Source: CAXBGS01 sp963975425 (GTDB lineage: Bacteria; Planctomycetota; Planctomycetia; Pirellulales; Pirellulaceae). From it: 64,000 nt of DNA. Under the pieces are notes generated by a model that worked only from the letters and a program-made list of their open reading frames with translations, had not been told where the DNA came from and made no database searches. Within the stretch, counting starts at the first letter, position 1; each line of letters begins with the position of its first letter. The stretch is taken from the NCBI GenBank assembly GCA_963975425.1, contig CAXBGS010000004.1, positions 372,001 through 436,000 of the forward strand, in the 5' to 3' direction. This document shows positions 9,282 to 18,479 of this stretch, piece by piece. The position numbers and the translations under genes were made by a program.

Positions 9282-12200
9282 CTATTTTGCGACTTCATCC
9301 CAGTCCAAAACGCGCAATGACCCGGCCGCATCGGTGAACTCGTATGCGCCCATCTCGAATTGTCGGAAACTCGGGCGTTCGTTACCTTCGATATCAGCGA
9401 TCACAACGTCCGACAGATCGGTCCCCGCGTTGATGGCCGGCGAGCCCGCAGCCAAGTGCAAGTCGCCCGCGGCAGGGTCCAAAAAGATGGGGTCCTTTTC
9501 GATATCGCCGTCACCCGGCGTTGTGTTGACGAACGCCTGACGGTCCGCGTGAACCAAATTGTGATCGTTGGACAGAGTTCCGTTTCCGGTTTGATTCCAG
9601 AGCGCGTAATAGTCAGCATCGACGACCGAATTCCTCAGGACAGTGTTACCGTTTCGATGCCAAACGCCGTAGTATCGAATGTTGCCAATTGTCGACTGCA
9701 GGATGTCGTACTGAGCATCAACGCCGTCCAGGCGGATGCCGTAGTAGGTGTCACGAACGACGGAATTGATCACACTTGCTTTCTTTGAAAACAATACAAT
9801 TCCATAGCCAGGGCCAATCACTTGCCCGTTGGTCATCTGAAAATCATCGCCGTACGCAAGCACGCTCCAGCTGCCTGTCGATTCGACTCTTGTGTTCCGA
9901 TAGTCGCCACTGCCATGAATTTGAGCGATCCCATACGTCGTGCAATTGGTAATATTGCAGTCCGTGCTATTGACCGTTGAATAGCTGCTGTAGATCCCGT
10001 ACCGGCTGTTTTCGATATCGACGTTGGACAATTCAAGTACGGGATCCGATCCTTGGTATGAACGCACGTAAATCCCCATGTGCGACAGGTCGGTCAACTT
10101 AGTGTTGGTGACAGAGAGTTCCTGACCGAGGTCGCCGTACGGAGCAAGATAGATCCCATAGCGAGCAGTGTCGATTTCACACTGATTGATTAGGACACTT
10201 CCTTCCGGATAGGCAATGGCGCCATAGTTGCTCGCCGACAGAACCGAGTCGGTCAAATCGAGCGAACCGCGGTAAGAGTACGCGGCCACTCCGTTGTCAC
10301 TGATCTTCAATCCGCGGATCGTGAGGTCACCGTAGTAACACATCGCAGCGTAATCGTTGTCCTGCATAACAACGTTCATTGGCTCGGTTAACGTCAAATC
10401 TCGATTATGAACCCGCAGCGCGTAGCGATTGCCGGTAAGCTTTAAATTGGCCGACACCTTGGGATCCAACGTCAGCCCGTTAAGATACATTCCGTAATAC
10501 ACATTGTCGGCAAACACGGAATTGGACACCGACAACGGAACATCGTCGATCGAGTAGCAATACAACCCGGAGTGGCCATTGCCCGTCGATGACACACCAT
10601 CCAACGTGATCGATTCGCAGCGGTTGGACCGAATCCCGTAAGACTTCGCCCCCGCGATATGGCTATCGGTGACAGTCAGCGATTCAGACAACGAGCCGTA
10701 GACGCCATGGCTGCCACCACTGATCTTCGACCCGGCAACCACTAGGTTTCCGTAGACATCGACGATCGGATACTCGAGCGTTGATGCGTCGATTCCGATT
10801 CCTTTGACGGTCCAATCAACGTTATTTGCATAGACCCCATAGCGAGAGTTTGTCAGTTGTATGTTATCCCCGTCGGACCAGTCCCAACTGCCACCGACCA
10901 AGTAAAGAGACATGTACTCGTTGTCGTCACAGTCGAGGTTCCGCAAGCGGAAAGCACGATCGAAAGAACTTTTCATATACATGCCGATACGATTTCCATA
11001 CGCACCACAGTCTTCCACGGAAATCTCGTTTGAATCCAAATACAAGCCATAAGTACTCGTATGTATTCCAAGCCCATCGTTGACGAACTTGCACTCTCGA
11101 ATATCCGTTGATGCGCCTAGTCGGACATACGCCCCAATCCGACTCACATGAAATGCACATCCGCGCAGTGCAAGGTGGTCGTTGTAGGACATGAATCCGA
11201 TTTCATTGCCGTCAAATTCACGGTCAGAAATCTCAACCTTCCCGGGCGCGTCGGCGCGATGATAGCTGTACAACCCGATGTAGTTGCCTTTCATTTCCAC
11301 CTTGTCCGATCCGCTGATACTGAGACTCGGTTTGTTGGGATGGCAGTAATAGCCGTAGTAGCAATTATTAAGCGACACGTCTTGAAAGTCATAGTCGCTG
11401 CCCATCGCTATCGCACCGTATCGCAGCCCATCGACATGGACATCCTTGACGGTCACCTCTTGATTGGACGTATCGTTTAGCATCATGCCGGTACCGATGC
11501 GATCGCCGGCGCCGATGATTTTGACGCTACTCACCGACAACTTTTCACCCGTCGCGTAAATCCCATAGCTGGTCGGTTCTTGGATCTCGCAAGACTGCAC
11601 GTCAAGCCATTGACAATCAATGCCATAGACGGCAAAGGATGGACTGTCGAATCCGCAGTTGTCGACCGAAAATCCTGATCGATAAACAGTGAATGAACGA
11701 TGTGTCGGTGTCAGCTTTGACGGCCCAAATTTGCATCCCGACGCGTATGCTTTCGGCACATCGACCAAGTAACACGCGTATGTATTACCAAAGAAAGCAC
11801 TGTCGCCAATTTTAATCGCTTGTGAAGCTCTGCCGTAAACGCCATAGACGTTGTCTTCGAATGAGCACTGCGAAACAGAAGCCGATGCACCGTTGTAGGG
11901 ATAAACGCTGATTCGCAGTCCCGTGAAATAGCAGTTGCTAAAGCTGAGCCACGACGAGTCCGCGTAAGCTCGGCATCCGTATCCCACACCATTCGAACCA
12001 ACCGGTGCTGCAAACGTGACATTGTCGACGTTCACGGTCGTGGCGACCGAAACCGACAATGCCCAGTATTTCTCTGGCGCCCTGACGATCACGGCGCCTT
12101 TATCGCCGGTTTGCTTACCGTCCACGTCGCCGTGAATCGAGATCGACAACTTGCTGGATGCTCCGTTCGCGGCACCGATAACGATCTTTTCGGTATAGTC

Positions 12201-12413
12201 ACCCGCGCCGACCCAAATATGGTCGCCCGGTTTGGCAAGTGTTGCGGCGTGGGTGATTGTGAGCAGAGCGTTCTTTGGCGTGCCACCCAAATTCTTGTCG
12301 CTACCCGATTGACGAACAAACAGATCCCCCGCATCGGCAACGCCGGCAACCGCAAACAGTAGCGTGATTACAGCTGCGTGTTGTGAGAACCGTTTCTTAC
12401 AAAGAAAGCACAT
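9282..12413 (-). CDS. Large secreted right-handed parallel beta-helix protein
   Basis: The N-terminus has a signal peptide (hydrophobic core ending in VAGVADAG). It is followed by a short DUF1565-like opening (LFVRQSGSDKNLGGTPKNAL) typical of secreted pectate-lyase-fold proteins. From about residue 120 to 960 the protein is a ladder of roughly thirty rungs, most carrying a tyrosine-glycine core such as RYGVY, SYGIY, YYGMY, RYGIY at ~22-28-residue spacing. No lyase catalytic residues could be identified. The C-terminus (AINAGTDLSDVVIADIEGNERP...MGAYEF) is the usual cap of choice-of-anchor/beta-helix proteins. Probably a surface or secreted polysaccharide-interacting or structural protein. Confidence 0.85.
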   Translation of the reverse strand: MCFLCKKRFSQHAAVITLLFAVAGVADAGDLFVRQSGSDKNLGGTPKNALLTITHAATLAKPGDHIWVGAGDYTEKIVIGAANGASSKLSISIHGDVDGKQTGDKGAVIVRAPEKYWALSVSVATTVNVDNVTFAAPVGSNGVGYGCRAYADSSWLSFSNCYFTGLRISVYPYNGASASVSQCSFEDNVYGVYGRASQAIKIGDSAFFGNTYACYLVDVPKAYASGCKFGPSKLTPTHRSFTVYRSGFSVDNCGFDSPSFAVYGIDCQWLDVQSCEIQEPTSYGIYATGEKLSVSSVKIIGAGDRIGTGMMLNDTSNQEVTVKDVHVDGLRYGAIAMGSDYDFQDVSLNNCYYGYYCHPNKPSLSISGSDKVEMKGNYIGLYSYHRADAPGKVEISDREFDGNEIGFMSYNDHLALRGCAFHVSRIGAYVRLGASTDIRECKFVNDGLGIHTSTYGLYLDSNEISVEDCGAYGNRIGMYMKSSFDRAFRLRNLDCDDNEYMSLYLVGGSWDWSDGDNIQLTNSRYGVYANNVDWTVKGIGIDASTLEYPIVDVYGNLVVAGSKISGGSHGVYGSLSESLTVTDSHIAGAKSYGIRSNRCESITLDGVSSTGNGHSGLYCYSIDDVPLSVSNSVFADNVYYGMYLNGLTLDPKVSANLKLTGNRYALRVHNRDLTLTEPMNVVMQDNDYAAMCYYGDLTIRGLKISDNGVAAYSYRGSLDLTDSVLSASNYGAIAYPEGSVLINQCEIDTARYGIYLAPYGDLGQELSVTNTKLTDLSHMGIYVRSYQGSDPVLELSNVDIENSRYGIYSSYSTVNSTDCNITNCTTYGIAQIHGSGDYRNTRVESTGSWSVLAYGDDFQMTNGQVIGPGYGIVLFSKKASVINSVVRDTYYGIRLDGVDAQYDILQSTIGNIRYYGVWHRNGNTVLRNSVVDADYYALWNQTGNGTLSNDHNLVHADRQAFVNTTPGDGDIEKDPIFLDPAAGDLHLAAGSPAINAGTDLSDVVIADIEGNERPSFRQFEMGAYEFTDAAGSLRVLDWDEVAK

Positions 12414-12491
12414 GGATTTGGTTCCAAAAGTTCAAAGAGAAAAACGCGTCTGCCCGTGCATGGACTCGCGATGGGCAAGGAAAAGACTGCA

Positions 12492-13298
12492 CTAAAATCC
12501 TGGCAGGTCTTCCATTCCCGGCAGATCACTGAGGTCTGGCGGTTCGGGTGGCTCGGGCAACTCGATAACCGGCTCATCGATGGGTGGTAACTCGTTCGGC
12601 GGTTTCGCATGGAAACCCTGAGAACCTGATCGCGAGGGCGACCAGTTGCGGGGCGTGCTGGGCTTCCTGCGTGACGACCGTCGACTCAACACGGGTCCGA
12701 GAGGTCTTAGCTGCGGTTTGTTGACAAGAGGTTGGTCGAATAGCGAGAGCGTCCAACGGTCGCGATCTCGTTGCATCGTGATCGATCGGCCTTGAATGTT
12801 GACGAAATCGATTCCATCAAGTGACTCACCTTGTCGTACTGTCACCATCTTTTCGCCAATCTTCAGGATGGCCTTTCTTCCTGCATCGGTCGATTCATCA
12901 CCAACGAAACCGATCAGTCGAACGGGATCGTGGCCTTGGTCGATCGTAACAACCTGTTTCGTGGTCGATTCAATTTTTGGCGCCGCAAAGAAGCTTGCAT
13001 CCGCCGACAACGGCGCGTCAAAGTCGTTCTTCTTGGTCCTGTCACGATCGATCGAATGCTTCTGTGCTGCTATCGAGACATCGGTGACGATGTCGGTGGC
13101 GGATGCCGGCTGATGACGTGAGGAAGCAGGTCCTGTCGTGGCCGAAACTGTACTTGCCTCGGATATCGCGTTCGGCTGAATCTGCTGCGTTTCGTCGCCG
13201 CATCCGGAGACGACAACCACCAGTAAACCGATCAAAGCCTGTTCACATCGCCGAGACAGACGCTGGCCGTGAACGCAAGAAAGCATTGGAAGTGACAT
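12492..13298 (-). CDS. Putative PilP/GspC-like lipoprotein
   Basis: A 268-residue protein with a lipobox ending VVSGC (Cys33 of this start) and an unstructured Ser/Thr-rich linker. A compact C-central domain contains LIGFVGDES...AILKIGEKMVTVRQGESL...GIDFVNIQGRSITMQRD. This pattern, a preserved inner-gene-product, then KxVxxGdxLdGi then VxxIxgxxVxl, resembles the homology region of GspC and PilP. The C-terminus is very rich in proline and acidic residues. It is read away from the secretion operon that starts ~360 bases away on the other strand, which supports the assignment. I chose the ATG at 13298; a TTG at 13316 is also in frame. Assignment is by motif resemblance only. Confidence 0.55.
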   Translation of the reverse strand: MSLPMLSCVHGQRLSRRCEQALIGLLVVVVSGCGDETQQIQPNAISEASTVSATTGPASSRHQPASATDIVTDVSIAAQKHSIDRDRTKKNDFDAPLSADASFFAAPKIESTTKQVVTIDQGHDPVRLIGFVGDESTDAGRKAILKIGEKMVTVRQGESLDGIDFVNIQGRSITMQRDRDRWTLSLFDQPLVNKPQLRPLGPVLSRRSSRRKPSTPRNWSPSRSGSQGFHAKPPNELPPIDEPVIELPEPPEPPDLSDLPGMEDLPGF

Positions 13299-13316
13299 GA
13301 TCGTTTCGTATTTCAA

Positions 13317-13653
13317 TGAATGGATCTGAATTGATCAGATCGGAGTGCGAATGAGATGTACTCATCTGAAACGTGGGTCAGTTCCCGAGGCTCGGTCGGA
13401 CAAAGCATCTAAAGCGAACACGACATCCGGTAACGTGATTCGGTCGTATCGATCGTGCGGGCTGGATCAATCGGTCGTGCTTTGTCCTTGACCGGCACCA
13501 CCTGCGACCTAAGTTTGCCCGGAAGATCTGTACGACGTACGACCGTGTCGGCCGACCTGCAGTCGTCTCTGCCTTTTAATGTTTCTGTGTACTCGATTGC
13601 ACGTGCGTGGGCTCCACGTTCGATCAACGGTTTTCGAAAGCAAAGCAACCGTC
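13317..13653. other. Divergent intergenic region before the secretion operon
   Basis: About 337 bases between the PilP/GspC-like lipoprotein gene (minus) and the receiver gene (plus). It must hold promoters for both directions. Short inverted repeats are visible (for example AGATG-TACT-CATCT near 13352-13365), but no strong operator or RNA gene. Confidence 0.35.
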
Positions 13654-14109
13654 GTGATTCATAAGACAGACCTACGTGTGCTGCTATACGTATCGCACCC
13701 CGTCTTGGCCGAAGTCACCGAGTTTCGTTTGAAGCTATCGGGCATGCATCCTGTCGCGGTAACATCCGCCGAAATGATGTCCGCAGAAATCGACGCGGGA
13801 TTGCCCGATGCGATCATCATCGACTTGGACGTGAACGAGGGCACCGGGGTCGGAATCGTGGAACGTCTGGCAAGCAACGAAATCACCAGCCGAATTCCGA
13901 TCCTTTGCATGTCCGCCGAGGCTGACTTACCGCACGCCGAAGAAGCATTTGCGGCAGGCGCGAGTGAGTTTCTGGTGGTCCCATATGACCCGATCATGCT
14001 TGAAGACAAGATGATCGCGATGGTCAAACTGGCGGAAGAAGAACGAGAAATCCGCGAGCAATCCGGTAAAGGCAAACGTACTTCGCCACGACTTTCAGTC
14101 ACGAGCTAA
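13654..14109 (+). CDS. Degenerate response-regulator receiver protein
   Basis: A single CheY-like receiver domain with no output domain. The phospho-acceptor-type Asp is present in AIIIDLDVNEG. The first acidic pair is missing (RVLLYVSHPV instead of a DD motif), and the usual Lys before the last strand is replaced (LVVPYDP instead of a KP motif). Phosphorylation is therefore doubtful and it may act as a protein-interaction module. The GTG at 13654 fits the start of the domain; an upstream in-frame start at 13579 would add an unrelated leader. It precedes gspE by 34 bases and probably belongs to the same transcript. Confidence 0.7.
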   Translation: MIHKTDLRVLLYVSHPVLAEVTEFRLKLSGMHPVAVTSAEMMSAEIDAGLPDAIIIDLDVNEGTGVGIVERLASNEITSRIPILCMSAEADLPHAEEAFAAGASEFLVVPYDPIMLEDKMIAMVKLAEEEREIREQSGKGKRTSPRLSVTS

Positions 14110-14143
14110 CCTGCTGATCAGTCAGCACGCAAGGAATAACACG

Positions 14144-15838
14144 ATGGCGAAACGACTTGGCGATATTCTTATCGAAAGAGGCTGGTTGACCGAAGAGCAG
14201 GTCGGCAAAGCGATCGCGGAACACCGGCACGTGGGGATGCAACTTGGCAGCTATCTGCTGCACAGCGGTATGATCACTCGCGACCAACTGGGCGAAGCTT
14301 TCAGCGAGCAGTTCGAAGTCCCCTTTCACGCAATCAGCTCAGACCAAATTCACTCGCAAATCGTACGATTGTTACCCGAACGCTTTGCCCGTCGACGCAG
14401 TATCGTTCCCGTGAAAGTCGGCGACGGAAACTTGCGACTGGCAATGGTTTGGCCCGGCGACATGGAAGCGATCAGCGAAGTGGAACTGATGACCGGCTAT
14501 CGCGTTGAGTCTGCGATCTGTTTGGCTGACGAACTGGAAGACTTGCTGGACCGAGCATTTGATAATCGCATCATGGCCCGTCAAACGGCGATCGATATCC
14601 GGCGTGCTGAACTGCTAGCGGGGAAAGCCGACGTTGATGACGATGATCTGATCTCCGACGAATCCGACGCACCCGTTGTGCGACTGGTACAGTCCATCTT
14701 GATGGGCGCGGTTCATGCGGGGGCCAGTGATATTCACATGGAACCACATTCGCCTCAGATGCGAGTCCGGTACCGAGTCGACGGACAATTGCAACAGATC
14801 ATGACGATCCCCGGTGATTCCGAAGAAGCGGTGATTGGACGTATCAAAGTGCTTGCCGATATGGACACGGCAGAAAAACGGCGTCCACAAGACGGCAACT
14901 TGACGATTGAAGAACGCGGCACACGGGCCAGTTTTCGTGTCAGCGTGATCCCTTGCGTCCGTGGGGAAAAAGTCGTGTTGCGGGTACTCGATGAATCGAG
15001 CAAGACATTCGAACTGGACGGCCTTGGCATGCCACATGCGCAAGTCGCCCGTGTGCGTACGCTGCTGGATCGGCCGCACGGCATGATCGTGATGACGGGA
15101 CCGACCGGATCGGGCAAGACGACAACCATGTATTCGATGCTATGCAGCATTGATTCATCAGAACGAAACATTTCGACCATCGAGGATCCGGTCGAATTCC
15201 GATTGCCCGGCATCAATCAGGTCCAAGCGAACAACGAATTCGGAATGGGCTTCGCCAATGGCTTGAAGTACCTGATGCGACAGGACCCAGACGTCATCCT
15301 TGTCGGCGAAATCCGAGATCATGAAACCGCAACGACATCGGTTCAAGCCGCGCTGACCGGTCACCTGCTGATCAGCACGCTGCATACCAATGACGCCATC
15401 GGAACCGTCGCTCGGCTAAGCGATTTGGGGCTCGATAACTTCAAGATCGCCGGTGCCTTGAATGCATCAATCGCTCAGCGACTATTGCGCCGCATCTGCC
15501 CGAGTTGCCGTGTTGAGTGCCCGCCAAACGTCTCGTTGCTGGAAAAACTGTTCGACGGACGTGGCATCCCCGACGAAGTGGATTTGGATGGTCCGTACTA
15601 TACCGGTCGCGGCTGTGAACAATGCAATGGCACGGGATACAGCGGACGGATTCCTATCTATGAGATCATGGTCGCGACGCAAGAATTGGAGGCGGCCATT
15701 GAATCTGGACTACCGTCTAGCAAGTTGCGAGAAATCGCGATCGCCGATGGCATGATTGAACTCGCCGTCGGCGGCTTGGCACAAGCTCGTCAAGGGCTGA
15801 CATCGATCGAAGACGTTTACTTTAAGTTGTCCGGTTGA
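14144..15838 (+). CDS. gspE: Type II secretion / type IV pilus assembly ATPase GspE (PilB-like)
   Basis: A 564-residue hexameric motor ATPase. The N-terminal MshEN-type domain opens GDILIERGWLTEEQVGKAI and is repeated as GSYLLHSGMITRDQLGEAF. The Walker A motif GPTGSGKTT is near residue 320. The Asp box is TIEDPVEF, the Walker B motif is DVILVGEIRD near residue 385, and there are His-box residues (LISTLHTND). A tetracysteine zinc site (CPSC near 451 and CEQC near 490) is intact, so it is a full assembly-type ATPase. It is followed 13 bases later by gspF. Confidence 0.96.
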   Translation: MAKRLGDILIERGWLTEEQVGKAIAEHRHVGMQLGSYLLHSGMITRDQLGEAFSEQFEVPFHAISSDQIHSQIVRLLPERFARRRSIVPVKVGDGNLRLAMVWPGDMEAISEVELMTGYRVESAICLADELEDLLDRAFDNRIMARQTAIDIRRAELLAGKADVDDDDLISDESDAPVVRLVQSILMGAVHAGASDIHMEPHSPQMRVRYRVDGQLQQIMTIPGDSEEAVIGRIKVLADMDTAEKRRPQDGNLTIEERGTRASFRVSVIPCVRGEKVVLRVLDESSKTFELDGLGMPHAQVARVRTLLDRPHGMIVMTGPTGSGKTTTMYSMLCSIDSSERNISTIEDPVEFRLPGINQVQANNEFGMGFANGLKYLMRQDPDVILVGEIRDHETATTSVQAALTGHLLISTLHTNDAIGTVARLSDLGLDNFKIAGALNASIAQRLLRRICPSCRVECPPNVSLLEKLFDGRGIPDEVDLDGPYYTGRGCEQCNGTGYSGRIPIYEIMVATQELEAAIESGLPSSKLREIAIADGMIELAVGGLAQARQGLTSIEDVYFKLSG

Positions 15839-15851
15839 TCGAAAGCGACTT

Positions 15852-16997
15852 ATGAGCACCGCGCATTCATCCTCTCAAGCATCATCGAAAACGCCTGGAT
15901 CGGGCGGAATTCTTTCCAAGCTTCACGACGTGAAGATTGGTGGCGATCCAGGCAAACGCATCAAGCAAGCTGATCTGGTTGGCATGCTGCGCAATATCAC
16001 AACCCTGGTTAGCAACGGTGTTTCACTACGTGACGCACTAGAAACGGTGGCTGCGGACCGCTCACTGAAACGCTATCGCCGCATCTTGAACAGCTTGTCC
16101 GAATCCGTCCGGCATGGAAACACGCTTTCGGCAGCGATGGTTAAGTTCCCCGCGTCGTTTGACAAATTGTTGGTCAATCAGATTCGTGTCGGCGAGCGTG
16201 CCGGCACGCTGCCTGCCGCTTTAGAGAGCGTCAGCAAACAGCTTGAGGAAGGCGCCACGCTTAAGCGTTTCATTGTCAAGAAACTGACATATCCATCGAT
16301 TCTCGTGTTGGCGGGTATTGCCTCGGTATCGTTCATGCTGACCTGCGTGATCCCGACATTTCAAGAAATGTACGACGACGCGGGGGCAACCTTGCCGGCG
16401 ATCACGCGTTTCTTGATCGATGTGGGTGAAGCGGTAACGAATCACGGATTCCTGATCCTGGCAATTCTGATGACGGCGTTGGTCGGGGCCATCGCCGCCC
16501 TGCAAAACCCCGCGACGCGAATTCGAATTGATGAGCATTTGCTGCGCATCCCCATGATTGGCGACTGGTTCCGCAACATTGCGATATTGCAGTTCATCCA
16601 AGTGCTAGAAAACCTGATGTGTTCGGGATTTACTCTGGCAGAGGCCCTTCCCCATGCATCGGGCGCGGTTCGCAATCGCTATATCCGCATCAAACTGCAA
16701 GGGCTTCACTCGGCGATCCGGCGCGGCGAGCGTTTCAGCTTAGCACTCGACAAAGAAGGTGACTTATTCCCACCTGTGGTCAAGCAATTGGTTGTCATCG
16801 GCGAACGCACCGGACGACTGGGTGAAATCACGAAAGAGATTCGTTCGCACTTGCGAGCTGATGTCGAGAAATACACGACGGCCATGGTGGGTGCGATCGA
16901 ACCCGCCCTGACCGCTGTTCTGGCCGTCTTGGTTGGCGGAATCTTGCTGGCCATCTACTTGCCGATGTTCGACATGATAGGCCAGACGAATCAATGA
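15852..16997 (+). CDS. gspF: Inner-membrane platform protein GspF (PilC-like)
   Basis: A 381-residue GspF-family protein with two copies of the cytoplasmic T2SSF domain (beginning LVGMLRNITTLVSNGVSL and FIQVLENLMCSGFTLAEAL). Three hydrophobic spans lie near residues 150-175, 195-215 and 350-375. It is the membrane platform that couples the GspE motor to pseudopilin extension. Its end overlaps the next gene by 4 bases (ATGA), which indicates translational coupling. Confidence 0.95.
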   Translation: MSTAHSSSQASSKTPGSGGILSKLHDVKIGGDPGKRIKQADLVGMLRNITTLVSNGVSLRDALETVAADRSLKRYRRILNSLSESVRHGNTLSAAMVKFPASFDKLLVNQIRVGERAGTLPAALESVSKQLEEGATLKRFIVKKLTYPSILVLAGIASVSFMLTCVIPTFQEMYDDAGATLPAITRFLIDVGEAVTNHGFLILAILMTALVGAIAALQNPATRIRIDEHLLRIPMIGDWFRNIAILQFIQVLENLMCSGFTLAEALPHASGAVRNRYIRIKLQGLHSAIRRGERFSLALDKEGDLFPPVVKQLVVIGERTGRLGEITKEIRSHLRADVEKYTTAMVGAIEPALTAVLAVLVGGILLAIYLPMFDMIGQTNQ

Positions 16998-17350
16998 CCT
17001 ATCGAAAGCAAATCACCATCACCGCAGCCGCGCATCGTCGCTCGGGACTATCACTGCTGGAACTGCTCGCGGCACTGACGATTCTGGGCGTATTGGCTGC
17101 CGCGCTGGTCCCGCGTCTCAGTGTCAGCACATCGGAGACGAAATCGGGAAGCTGCGCCATCAATCGTCGCGTGATCGAAATCCAAACCGCCCTGTGGCAC
17201 CGCGACCACGGCAGTTGGCCCTCCGCCAGCCTTGCCGATATCGGCGGTGACCGAGGCTATTTCCCAGACGGCGTACCGATTTGCCCGATCGATCAATCGG
17301 ATTACCAAATTGACACATCAAGCGGGCAAGTGATCGGCCATCGTCATTAA
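16994..17350 (+). CDS. GspG-like pseudopilin, copy 1
   Basis: A 118-residue class III signal-peptide protein. The prepilin site is seen as RSGLSLLELLAALTILGVL, with cleavage expected after the Gly and the Glu at position +5 of the mature chain. The short periplasmic domain carries HGSWPSASLADIG and YFPDGVPICPID, shared with the next gene, so the two are tandem paralogs. The usual GspG calcium loop is not evident. Likely a pilus subunit processed by a prepilin peptidase located elsewhere. Confidence 0.85.
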   Translation: MTYRKQITITAAAHRRSGLSLLELLAALTILGVLAAALVPRLSVSTSETKSGSCAINRRVIEIQTALWHRDHGSWPSASLADIGGDRGYFPDGVPICPIDQSDYQIDTSSGQVIGHRH

Positions 17351-17499
17351 TCCGCAAGACGCGATCAATCCACAAATTCGGATTCGAGTCTTCAATTCGC
17401 TACCATCCAGCGAGCCGCGACCGCGTTAATCGTGACGTAGAGTTGCATCGAAGTAAGTCCCGATATGCGATCGGACTTGCAACAACGGTCAACTGCACA

Positions 17500-17862
17500 A
17501 TGAAGAGAACGGAAATGCATCGCGGAATCGCAAAGACAGGTTACCAATCCAGCCGACGACGTTTGGGTTTTTCATTACTCGAACTGTTGGCAGTCGTCTC
17601 AATCCTGGGTGTGATCGCTGCCGTCGTGATTCCGCGAATCTCGACATCCAAAACAGCCGCCCAGGCAGAAGTCAACAAACAGAACATCGCCGAAATCAAC
17701 TCCGCGGTTGAACGCTGGTATTTCGAAAAGGGTACTTGGCCTGCTGATACGCTTAGCGACATCGGCACAGACGTCAACTATTTCCCCGACGGATTGCCCA
17801 CGAACCCCATCTCAGGCAAACAGTACATCTTGGACTCGACGACCCATCGCGTCGTTAAGTAG
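17500..17862 (+). CDS. GspG-like pseudopilin, copy 2
   Basis: The prepilin motif RLGFSLLELLAVVSILGVI is canonical. The mature domain (KGTWPADTLSDIGTD, YFPDGLPTNPISGKQYILD) matches copy 1 segment by segment. This copy has the helix NKQNIAEINSAVERW, more like a standard major pseudopilin. The start is uncertain between ATG 17500 and ATG 17515; the reading frame continues further upstream. A 149-base gap separates it from copy 1, wider than elsewhere in the operon, so it may have its own ribosome site or promoter. Confidence 0.85.
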   Translation: MKRTEMHRGIAKTGYQSSRRRLGFSLLELLAVVSILGVIAAVVIPRISTSKTAAQAEVNKQNIAEINSAVERWYFEKGTWPADTLSDIGTDVNYFPDGLPTNPISGKQYILDSTTHRVVK

Positions 17863-17889
17863 GTCTGCGTCAAGTCAGTCTGCGTCAAG
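17863..17889. repeat. Short tandem duplication, period 15
   Basis: The 12-base word GTCTGCGTCAAG occurs at 17863 and again at 17878. The repeat starts on the first base after the stop codon of the second GspG-like gene. Nothing else in the gap to the next gene explains it. Confidence 0.7.
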
Positions 17890-17990
17890 CGCATCCCGCG
17901 ACATCAACCACGAACCGCCACGCTCAACGAAACAGCTCGGCCTCGTAAAACGGGTCGAGCTGTTTGCGATTCAAGAGCGTGATTGAAGCC

Positions 17991-18479
17991 ATGATCCCTC
18001 CAACAATCCGACAAAAATCGACGACGGCACGGCAAGGACTGAGCTTGCTGGAATTGGTGGTCGTGATCACATTGCTAGGCATCTTTTCCGCAGCCGCCGC
18101 GACTCGATTCGGACGTGACATCCTTGGTGACGTCGGCGTGCGCGGAGGGGCTCGAATGCTGTCACTGGCAATCCTTGAGGCACAGCGAGGCGCAATCCGC
18201 ACCGGCGATCGACATGCCATTGAAATGAATGGATCGATCTCGAACGTGACAAGCTTTTCTGTCATTCGAATCAACAATGACGGATCACGCCAAGTCGTCG
18301 ACGGCCCTCACGAGTTCCCGAGTGACTATCGCGTCAGCACAAACTCGAAGGCAGCAGAATTCAATTTCGAAGGCAACGGCGTGGCTAGTTTCGTTGCCGA
18401 CTTTGTCGGGCCTCATCGGAAATGGCGGATCACCGTTCAGCCGTTGACGCAAATGATCGATTGCCGAGAGGTGTTGTGA
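17991..18479 (+). CDS. GspH-like minor pseudopilin
   Basis: Prepilin motif ARQGLSLLELVVVITLLGIF, followed by the long helix and a beta-rich domain typical of GspH/FimT (MLSLAILEAQRGAIRTGDRHAI). The 162-residue product would be a minor tip pseudopilin. I chose the ATG at 17991; an upstream TTG at 17964 is in frame but gives an unneeded leader. Its stop TGA overlaps the start of the next gene (TGATG at 18477-18481). Confidence 0.82.
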   Translation: MIPPTIRQKSTTARQGLSLLELVVVITLLGIFSAAAATRFGRDILGDVGVRGGARMLSLAILEAQRGAIRTGDRHAIEMNGSISNVTSFSVIRINNDGSRQVVDGPHEFPSDYRVSTNSKAAEFNFEGNGVASFVADFVGPHRKWRITVQPLTQMIDCREVL

